From Lunularia cruciata (Eukaryota > Streptophyta > Marchantiopsida > Lunulariales > Lunulariaceae): a stretch of 64,000 nt of DNA. Below are positions 54,748-64,000 of this stretch, piece after piece. The notes under the pieces were generated by a model. That model was not told the DNA's origin and searched no databases. It was given only the letters and a program-made list of their open reading frames with translations. The translations under genes were made by a program, and so were the position numbers. Each line of letters opens with the position of its first letter. The stretch's first letter is position 1. The stretch covers positions 48,760,593 to 48,824,592 of the forward strand of contig OX419759.1 in the NCBI GenBank assembly GCA_948567375.1. Direction: 5' to 3'.

Positions 54748-57700
54748 TCAGTTTACCAGGATACATCGAGTAGGGGATCCTTCTGCTTTCAAGAGTCTCA
54801 ATGGAAGGCAGTAGAGAGTTGATAAGCCGACATCCACGTTTTCAAGATTCAGTGCTTCAACAAGAATCACCTTCTGCAAGATCCCACCAGATGTATTAGC
54901 TTCCGTGAAGTGTATTCCTAATTTGAGCAAACCGTTGCAAGCATTGACGCATCACAAGGCCACCGCTCGTTAGGTTCTAGCAAAATTTACCCTGCTTCCT
55001 CTCACGGTTCCATAATCAAGATTCTACAGGTCATTCATGTCCCTAAACCTTGGCTTCTCGTATGATGTTGCGCATGTCCAGATCTGCTTCCTCCGAACTT
55101 TCGAACAGTTCAAACCACGGATTGAGATTCTCAGACAAAACCAGCTCTTGGTAACCAGATAAAAGAAACTGCTTTTTGAGGAAAGCAGTAAGGGAATCAT
55201 TCGAAGGAGGATTGTGATCGATGAAACCAATATCTGAACCTTCATAAGGACGAAATGTTGGTGCTCATTGGGATCAAGATAGTAGGATAAAAACTTCACT
55301 TCAAGCTCTTGAGTACAGATGTTCTAGCTGATCCAAGAAGAGAAAGCGCAACGGTTGAACGGAAGTTTTGGCAGGCTAGAGACCTTTTCCTTCAACGACA
55401 GTTTTCTTAACAAAAGACGATAAAGAGTGTTCCAAGCTTGACAGAGGAAGAAATCATACGTTCAAAAGAAACGCCCGATGTGGTCCAGTTTGATCAGCAA
55501 AGATCGCTGCCGACAGATAGTCAGTACCTACAAACAATTCCAATATTTTTCAAAAGTAAGAAAGATTGATAAGCAAGACTGTAAATTCATTTTATCACCC
55601 ACTCTACTACAACTGTAGAACAAAGTAGTGATTGAAAGGGAAAAAATAGAGTAGTCTCTTGCGTGCTTTACGAACGAGATGCTTAGCAGATCCCTCCGCA
55701 GACAGTTTTAAGGTCCCATATGAAGCAAGGGGCCTACATCTTAGGATCAACCCTGAAAGATGAATAGCCAAGAAAGTCCACACGTACCGACTAGTTTGAT
55801 GTCTGTGTTAGCAATAACCCATTCTGCTCCATCCGTAGTAAATGCAACATAGTTCCTGTCGAATTTTGGCTGGTGCATCAACCGCCTGCAGGTCATAGCA
55901 ATTTCCTTTCTCGTTACTACACAGGTTGAAGTTCACTTCACTTAGCGAGCATTTAACATTATACTGTCTTAAAGAACATGTTTCAAAATTCTCATAGAGA
56001 CTCTTCTAGCAAGGTAACTGACCAGTAAAGTGTAAGCCAACTCAATCTCGCGAGATTACTCGAGTAGTCGGGTGTGGTTCACGTAGTATGGATGTTCATA
56101 TAATTACGCTGCTGTTCGTTCTCACTACGACCTCGGTATGTTCATAAAGCATAAATTAACACACCGAGTTGGCAACAGTAGTCCTTTCATATATCTTGGC
56201 TGTTGTTGGCCATTGTCTGCCCGGGAAGAATTTTGGCATCAGCCAGAGTACTGCAATGTTCACTGAAGAGGACGTTTCAAGATTTAATAGGCTTAGCCTA
56301 TTATAGCTAAGCCTGTCTTAATAACAGGCTTAACTTGTCTAGGAGAAAAGAGAAAATACTGCAAATCCTACCCTGCACTTATCTGGGACTTTTCTTTCTC
56401 GAAAAATCATTCGCACCAAGAATTCTAACACTGAATATTCATTCCTGTCTCTGGTGGCCTCTCAATAACTTGTTCGTTTTGACCTTATCTGCTACTTTCT
56501 AGACCTGCTCGTAAGTGTACAATCTTGCCTGTGACTTAGGTTTTGGAGGAGAATGGCTGGAGTTGAAGTTAACGCAAAATTCATTCCCAGAAAGATTTCC
56601 CGCGCAATTTCTAGGAGCAGTAAGTTACAGAAAGTGAAAATGCGCACGTGAACTGAATGAGTTTCTGTAACATCATGCATTATCGGCATTTAGTGCAGGT
56701 AGCTAAAACCAGATCTGAGCTTTCCAAGTCCGCGGGCAGAGTTCATGGTGGTAGGCATGTGACAAATTTACCACCTCTTAAGCTTTTTGCAGTAGTACTT
56801 GTAAAGAGCATGTTCGTGCTGCAATGTTAAGAGCAGCTCCCCATACCAGCTTTAAACATGACGCTGGCGAGGACTAGGAGATTGCCTACTCATTTGAGTT
56901 CGTTTCATCATGTCAAATTATGCGTTGAGCGGAAAAATTGATGTCACCTGAAGCTGGTTAGGATGATGGGCATCACTGAGATTGAAAGAATAGATTCTAA
57001 AAGTTGCCGAAGTACGGTTCAACATGTCACGGCTTTATCATACTTTACAACGTAAAGTATGATTTGTGCATGTTCCACTTCTTTTGTTTAGAGGCCCATC
57101 AACTTCGGGCCAGTACGTGTTTGCAGAAGATCCAACAGGCTACTCAGATAACTTCCACAACTTTCCCAATCGTCTATAGAGAGCGGAAGAAAAAGCGCTC
57201 CCCCGACACGTCTGTACAGTTCTTAGATGAAACTCTGCTGAAGTTCCAGCTATTCCAGGAACACGTCATCAAGGAGTACCTCCTTCTTGTGGAGTTTGGT
57301 GTAATTTCTTCGCAAACAACCCAAATGAATGTTTGTACACCTGGCATAGAGAAACAATTCCTGCCCTGATTGTACACATGAAAGGAAAAATGAGTCCGTT
57401 ACTTACTTGTATGTGTTCGCAGTCTTGAACAAAACGCGCTCTACTCCACGAGGGATATTAAGTCTCTCCATCACCTGTGCTGAGAGGGCATCCACACATC
57501 CAGTATACTTCAGTATCGAATCACTCAAGATCTTTACATTCCTTATAACATCATATTGGTCCTTACTACTGAGAAAAAGTTGTCATCATCCTTGGATATA
57601 AAGATATGAGGACAGATGATATCGTCCTTGGATCCTTTATAAGTGATCACCACGATCTGGGTGGTAAAATTACAGATAAGGAGAAAGGTCGTTTCCAGAT

Positions 57701-58463
57701 GAGAAGAAAGGAAATTCAATAATCTCGTTATGGGCCTTACCTGTTATATGCCCTTCTTCTTTCGAAACATCAACAATCAGTACTGGGCCTGCAATCAACA
57801 ATGATGAAGGCACTGAGGCGAGAACACAATATTGAGATCTGGAACCAAAAACCTGAATTAGGATAAAACCCTTCAAGTGGGCTAATTGATCTCTTGCCAA
57901 TGTAAACAACCCAGACGAAGGCCACAATGTAGGATCAATAAACTAGAGCAGTCCAAAACACCAGATTCAGCTAGAACCCAGTTTAGAAGCATAATTTTTT
58001 TCCCTTAAATGAGAGCGAAGCAATTCGGACTCAGCAGAAACGCATTTCGTCTAAAGGTTGGATGCATTCAGAGCATACCAACTAGTACGTCAAGGTCCAA
58101 GCCATTAACATCGAAGCCCGCCTCATACATTTCGTTCACAAAGTGCCCCGGGGCATCAACATGTGTGCCAGAGTGAACAATCAACTTCAGCTCTGACAAG
58201 TTACAATTGAACCCATCATGTCTCATGCTCTTCACCAACTTCACAGCGTCTGTGAGAGCCATTCCATCGTCGAACGACGGAAGGTCCAGTCTCATTTCAT
58301 GCGTGATATCTATAATCTTCTTCTTCGGAGCTTTAGCCACAGTACCAGAAGACCTAGCCTCACAAGCCATCGTCTCCAAAGAAGGGTAGGCATCTTCCAC
58401 AAGCTCACAGTTCACGCCGCTGATCACCAACAAAGCAAAAACCATAACTAGCAGAGACTCCAT
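54748..58463 (-). CDS. Cyclase-family (kynurenine formamidase-like) secreted protein, 6 exons
   Basis: Intact gene, 265 residues, from exons 58079-58463, 57741-57788, 57407-57479, 55788-55885, 55460-55527 and 54748-54873. All introns are GT-AG and phases join exactly (798 nt). Residues 1-19 form a signal peptide ([19 protein letters not shown]), so the product is probably secreted. The family metal-site motif [12 protein letters not shown] is at 97-108 (H97, H101, D103, H107). Then, exon by exon: [51 protein letters not shown] with [37 protein letters not shown], and [11 protein letters not shown] with [20 protein letters not shown]. Length and order match plant cyclase-like proteins, whose substrates are mostly unknown; the family fold hydrolyses amide-type bonds. 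The start is the first Met before the signal peptide. The minus-strand promoter has an ATTGG box and TGACGT close to the ATG, and a LINE tail about 270 bp upstream. Confidence 0.94.
56287..56334. repeat. Overlapping small hairpins in cyclase intron 3
   Basis: AGGCTTAGC and GCTAAGCCT form one stem; AAGCCTGT and ACAGGCTT form a second that shares an arm with the first, giving alternative folds. Confidence 0.7.
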
Positions 58464-58732
58464 ATTGTCTGAACCAATAAATAAAACGTCAGCCCAGTGA
58501 TCAAGACCTCAGCAGCAATCCTGCTGCTTCAAAGTAATTTCCCCCAACGCGTGGCTGAATACCCAGGGTGATAAAATATTGTCGCTCGGTAGTGAGCTGA
58601 GCGGTAATCTATTTTAGACTCCTTGGAGCTCGTTACAACCGACCCTTTTCTCATTCCATATTCAAGGTCTTGCCCTTCACGTTCCTCTTCAACAGACTCC
58701 TTCCCGCCTGAACAACTGCACTCTTCAAAGAT

Positions 58733-58827
58733 GGGGGAAGGCGACTACATAGAACACAAGAAGGATGGGAAGATCCCATCAAGCCGTACAGAGGAGAGAC
58801 AAAGCGGGCCAGTCGATATGAGAAATA
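58733..58827 (-). mobile_element. LINE-family 3' fragment (95 bp) upstream of cyclase gene
   Basis: GGCGACTACATAGAACACAA, GGATGGGAAGATCCCATC, AAGCCGTACAGAGGAGAGAC, ending in GATATGAGAAAT. The GGGGCTTAGCCCC hairpin is absent. Flanked by perfect TTCAAAGAT at 58724-58732 and 58828-58836. Confidence 0.9.
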
Positions 58828-58836
58828 TTCAAAGAT

Positions 58837-61800
58837 CCGTGTTTTCTCGAAGCTGCTGAGGTGACGGGTCCCGTCCATCCCCTTTGACAGCAGCTGCTTG
58901 TGCCAAGTGCCCTCTCTTTGTACCATCTCAGGTTCTCGTCTGGCACGACCAGTACCGCTTATTACAAGTTACCAGTAACAAAGCCAGTGAAAAGTACCAC
59001 AGGGAGAATTCCTTGCACTGGCCTGGTCACGGGCACTGACCGGTCACTCGTCCTCAGTCTGTCAATTTTTTGCACAAAATACACTAAATCTTTGAAGAGT
59101 GTTGCACCTTTTTCGCATATGAGAACTTGACAATGTCATGTGCTACTGAAGTTCTCTCTCACTTTGAACTACTAAGATGAGATTATGGCAATGATTTATC
59201 ATATCGTATCGTAGATTACCTGATTTCGGTATAAGCATATATCTAAAGATGACTTATGCACATAAGTAGCAAGATCCCACTTATTGAAAGAGACTATGAT
59301 TTTGAAATATGTGGTACAAATTATGGCAGCCTCCAAAAAGAGTTGCAACGGCACTTCCTATATGTCAATTTAGAAACGTGTCATGTAATATATCAGTTTA
59401 TTAGAAGATTAATCTAATTACTAGTATTCTGATTATGACCTTGAAGAATTCTCATCTATTCGGATATGTCGATATCACAAACAACAGATAGGACAATTGA
59501 TGACCTTCATAAACGAAATTCTTTACTAGACAAGAAAGAAAGAGGACATCCGAATACGAATGAATATATAGCTTGATGCATTATTCTCTTATTAACAAAC
59601 AAAAGTTTGCTTCTTTCTTCTCTCCCGCTTTATTCGCATCGTGAAAGGGTAGAATAGAATAAAACGAACAAAAAAGAAATTTTTTTTTTTTTTGTTTTCT
59701 TTGCGTTTTCTTCGTTTCGATCGAGTTCAACTCAACACACGACCTTTGCACCGTTTAAAATAATGATTGATGTTAGGAGGGTACACCTCCTCTCACTATC
59801 AGGAAGAGTATTGCAAGATAGCTACTCTTTGTGTCTAAGCAGGTAGACTCGTTGCTATGATTCAAGAGCCAGATGAAGCAGGTGATAAACTTAACCTTGG
59901 GGTAATGAAGGAGCCTACAGGAATCTATATCAGGTGATATTATAGCGGATACGTCTTGCTTCAGCAGTTACATTAGGAGTTCCTTTCATTACTGCTTGGC
60001 GACGGTTTTATTTCGTTTTTTTTTTTTTTTTGGTATTTATTTGGTAGAGGCGAAAATTATCGTGGCATTTCTTCTTTTATATATTTGAACATTTTCTTTG
60101 GTCTGGTGGGTCTCCAAGGACCATATGAGAAAGAAGTAATGATGTCCCCAAAAGAACATTAAGGATGTAGATCAATTCGAGGAAACAGATGATTGAAGAA
60201 TATACATCGCCTAGTTACATAATCACTTAAGGGGTACTACCTCACTTCATGTCAATGAAGGGTAGGTATGAATTAGAAATGTTAATTGACGACTTTTTTC
60301 TAAATCAATTGATTAGTCAAATTAGGTAAACTTGGACGCAAGTAATTACATTAAAGGTTAGTCCCGCTCTTCTAGTACCAAGATCAACTTTGGCTTCGTA
60401 GATATCACGGAGTTCAATTGCGCATCATATTTTGTCAGTATGACTTAAATTTTCTATGACTATTTCGTTTCAGATTTTTGAAGTTTTAGATGAAGCAAAT
60501 ATACTGGACATAGGGTCTTAGGAACATAAACTACTTCTAGTAGCTCCTCTTAGAAGATCTGTACTATCTATCTAGTCCCAAGGGAAAAGATTATATTTTG
60601 ATTTGTGGTAGTCATTCCTTGACTGAAATTTCCAATTCGAGTATATCACATGCAATACGCTTAAATAAATATGATGTGTGCATTGATTTTAAATTTAAAT
60701 TCTAATTACATCCTCCCATCGTATAATAAGTGGAGACTGCTCGAAATTTATACTGGGAAGAGGGGTTTTAATTAAACAAATCACCAAATTGATTAAAAAC
60801 ATTCAATCAATTATTATCATTTTCATCGAGACATGCTATAAAATAAATCTGGCAGAAAATTAAGTTTACCACAAATTTATTTACATATTTAGTCAAGAAT
60901 TCCAGAAAATTATTGGAGAATTCCCAGACCCCATAAAATTTTACGAGATCATGATAAAACATTGCGTAGTTTTACTATAGAATCCATCCGAGTACAATTG
61001 ATACCTCTCCATTGTGAAGAGCGATTATGTGGTTTTGAGGAAGGCCTAATATTGGAAATCGTCCCATCATGTCAGCTAGTCATTTCAGAGTATATAAATA
61101 TGTTCTCTAATTGAAATTAAGAATACGTTCTTAACTGATGATATTTCATCCATGTTTTTATCTTTATTTATATTCTATATCATCCCAACATCTTCACGAT
61201 AAGTAGATTGTGTTTATTGCATATCGTATATAAGACATATTTAGCACAAAAAGTATTATATCAAAGAGATTACAATAAATCTCCGTCATTTTCATAAATA
61301 AGCTATTAAGGTACATAATTTATTATCTCACTCCTTAAAATGATTCTAAAATTTATAAAATATTATTGAGATAATTATAAACTAAATTCCTTGGAATCAC
61401 TCGCTCATTGACAACACTTCTGGATAAAAAAATATGTTAGGTGGAAATATTTGTCGTGGAAGCCAGGGGATTCGTTCTTCAAATACTATTTTTCGCATCA
61501 TTCTTGGTGCTTCAATCGTTTACAAGTTTTTACTTTCCTCTTGCATGTGTTGAAAGAAATTCATGATGTGAAGAGGGCAAAAGATTCAAACAGCCTATAG
61601 AAATCATGGTCTTGATTCTTCTTGTTCGGGATAAAGAAGTTATTAATTTCACTTGCTTGGACAGGCTATACTCACTCAAAGTTAATTCATTACCGCATCT
61701 GATATTCGATAAATGACCATATACGACTTTATCGATATAGTTACGGAACAGTTTATAATCTCAATAATCTCAACAGTTCCACCAAGCTATGATTGGTTGT

Positions 61801-62050
61801 CTACTCATAATTGTCACCCGAGTTAAAAAGTTCAATCTGAGAAGTAGTAGTCTAGTAATTTGTAACAAGTCGAGTAAAGAGAATCAATTAATAAATTAGT
61901 AAATTTGAGTTTAGTGAGTTTGATTTTTGTTTAGTTTTAGCGAACTCCAGATTCCGTAACAACATGGATTTTAAAGCCTTCACTGTCCCATCGATTTAAT
62001 TCTTATCCACGCAGCAAAATAAAGAAGGATCATAGGGTTACATGGAAGAA

Positions 62051-62088
<38 letters not shown>

Positions 62089-62163
62089 CTAGAGTTCAAT
62101 GATGTGGCGGTTATTGGTTGCAGTCCACGCATGTTCTTGTAGAGTTACGAGTAGAGTTCGAGA
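58837..62163. other. AT-rich, no gene recognised
   Basis: More than 3 kb without a supported gene. Contains poly-T runs (near 59680 and 60015) and a TA microsatellite (62054-62086). Confidence 0.5.
62054..62086. repeat. (TA)n microsatellite
   Basis: About 33 bp of uninterrupted TA. Confidence 0.95.
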
Positions 62164-62972
62164 GTCTACCACTTAGGATAACAAGAAGGATGGGAAGACA
62201 CCATCAAGCTGTACGAAGGAGAGATAAAAGAAGTAGAATTGGGTTAGGCTCCAATAGTATTGACATGAGAAATCTGCACTACTGCACTTAAGATATCCGA
62301 GCTATGCAAATCATAAGGTTCACAAACTACATTCAAAGAAGCATCACCTAGAATGATTGCTCTCTTATGGATTGTACAACCAATGTTCTCTATAGAGCAA
62401 TGTACACATGCAATCTAAAGTATGCTAAAAATTATGAGAGTGAGAGTGGTATCACTTGGCATCTAATATGATAAACGCTTGTGCACTCCTTGACAAATGT
62501 GTAGAACGTGGTCTACATCGTTCCATATAACTCCAAGGCTAGAGGAACAAAAAGGTGATTTCGCTCTATACCCCTATACTTGGAGATCTTGCGTGTTATT
62601 GCTTTGCTCGCTGCCCGCCCAGGAGGATTCCTTCCAAAACTACATCATGCCTAGAGTATGTAACCACAACATCCACCACTATCACTTCATCATCGCATAC
62701 CAAGTATAAGTATGCTCTGACATGTGTCATCTGCAAAGAATATGAATGTTCCCTCTAAGCAAAGTATTTATTCTCTCGTGCCATAACAAACACTATATCC
62801 CTGATGGCATCATGGGTAACTATCCTCTGTCTTCCATAAGGATAACGTGTCATATGGACTGCTGTTCCATTTAGTATAGAATCGCACTCACAAGTGAGTT
62901 ACAAAGATCTTGGCGGGTGGACCAAACCTAGACAGAACTTCATTGTTGTAGAGGAAGTGGCTGGTGCAAGTA
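62164..62972 (-). mobile_element. LINE-family copy E, 3' 0.8 kb
   Basis: Minus-oriented. From the low end: GAAGGATGGGAAGACACCAT, AAGCTGTACGAAGGAGAGAT, TTGGGTTAGGCTCCAAT, then the C-terminal coding region in reverse (GTATCACTTGGCATC, TTCCATATAACTCCAAGGCT, AGAATCGCACTCACAAGTGA) and the stretch GGTGGACCAAACCTAGAC. Ends near GCTGGTGCAAG. Stops throughout. No target duplication found. Confidence 0.85.
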
Positions 62973-64000
62973 AACCTCTAGTGCGCAAGATATGTAGAAG
63001 GCGAAGAAAAGTCCTAGCAAATTAAGATTACACAAGGTAATAAACAAGCTAATAAACTAATAAGCTAGTACTGTAGTTAGTGTGGGCCGCAACGCAATTG
63101 GTTGCCACCTTTATCAACCTTCAACCATGTTGACTTCACAATGAAAATACAGGACATAACACACGACCCAGTTCAAACCGGGTCAGAGAGTTGTTCCGCG
63201 AACCGAAATCTCATTCCGTACTGTTCGCAATGGAATCCGAACGGGGGCTCCACCACCCGCCCTGTTCCAATAGCGCTACAGAACGTAAACGCTTCCTGCG
63301 TTGGACAGCCATCCGTCCCCAACACGTGCACCCCGTTGCTGTTCTGTTTACACTTCTGACGTCCACTACTGCCTTTAACTGCCGTCATGTCGCTCCACAG
63401 ACTGTGAACGCTTGTAGGATTTGTCATCGGTGCCTACCGTCCACTGTTGCCGTAGCGGACCTTGTAGGGAATGGGGACCCGACGAAAATCGGAGGGGACC
63501 TTTGATGGAATAGAATGTAGAAAGTTTGCTCCAACACTCTACCGTGACGAGTCTACAATGTAAAAATCTCCTCGATTTTTTTCTACTGTAGCTAGACAAC
63601 TTTGGTTTCTAGTGTGCCAATTTACCTTGCTTTACATTTCATGTCATGGAAATGTGGACATTTTTACTAAAGTTTGGATGGGGAGTTTCACAACTTTACG
63701 TTACAAAAAGAGCATCATCAATAACTTTTCTTTTTCGCGTATACATGGAGAATTGGTCCCCGATCTGGCCTGCTCGTAGGTGGTACGTCCTAAAACTCGA
63801 TGTATGCGTAGTACCATCTGATCAAATAACTCCACCACACTAAATTAGCAGCAAGAAAAGACCAGGAAGAAACGCGGAAGAACCAAGAAACAAAATGAAA
63901 TTCAGATATGACGGCAATATGCTGCTGCTTGGGAGCATTGTGATATAAATTCAAAGGCTAGCCAAGCTTTAGAATGATCCTGAGTGAGAAGACAACTTTA
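62973..64000. other. No gene recognised
   Basis: 63170-63520 is GC-richer and has an 84-codon minus-strand frame (63173-63427) overlapping plus-strand frames. No motif recognised. Confidence 0.35.

Noticed and set aside
59150..62050. Organelle DNA insertion, suggested by AT-rich composition
   Set aside because: No plastid or mitochondrial gene, tRNA or rRNA could be read in it.
63173..63427. 84-codon minus-strand frame
   Set aside because: Overlaps equally long plus-strand frames in a GC-richer patch; no domain recognised.
1..64000. CRISPR arrays, bacterial operons, rRNA genes, functional tRNA genes
   Set aside because: None seen. Spliced genes and plant retroelements mark this as eukaryotic; the only tRNA-like boxes do not fold as a tRNA.

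Overview
This window looks like nuclear DNA of a land plant, dominated by transposable elements. Evidence: Ty3/gypsy and Ty1/copia retrotransposons with plant-style priming sites, a split class III peroxidase family, and a six-exon cyclase-family gene with GT-AG introns and a signal peptide. A class I/II-type phosphatidylinositol transfer protein gene is not something expected in flowering plants, so a bryophyte or other non-seed plant is my best guess (inference only; no species is assigned).

Layout. 1-1287: plus-strand remnant of a gypsy element whose integrase is fused by deletion to its own LTR. 1288-3934: decayed repeat with an exact-spacing 600-bp tandem duplication. 3935-11401: complete-length but dead gypsy element on the minus strand, LTRs at both ends. 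11402-16760: more copies of an unrecognised coiled-coil-like repeat ORF, followed by a truncated third LTR (16761-17352). 18093-20360: non-LTR element copy A. 21448-26156: dead copia element on the minus strand with primer site, LTRs and a near-perfect 5-bp target duplication. 26283-31632: two tandem class III peroxidase pseudogenes. 34661-36163: intact intronless PITP gene (minus). 38.8-52.5 kb: AT-rich DNA studded with copies of one non-LTR (LINE-type) family, including a complete insertion at 46893-50675, and a nested inverted-repeat MITE. 54748-58463: intact cyclase-family gene (minus), whose six exons I could join in phase. 58.8-64 kb: mostly anonymous AT-rich DNA with one more LINE copy.

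The main finding is the LINE family. At least 13 copies in this window share a 3' tail with two small stem-loops. Most are extremely 5'-truncated (down to 41 bp) and many are flanked by clear 7-17 bp target-site duplications. The longest copy has RT motifs, a Cys/His finger and a C-terminal region resembling a PD-(D/E)XK nuclease, no room for an apurinic endonuclease, and a tail-like sequence at its 5' end as well. Copies have landed inside a peroxidase pseudogene and about 270 bp upstream of the cyclase start codon.

Only two genes look functional: the PITP gene and the cyclase gene. Everything else recognisable is a mobile element or a broken gene. All comparisons were made by eye; no database or alignment was run.
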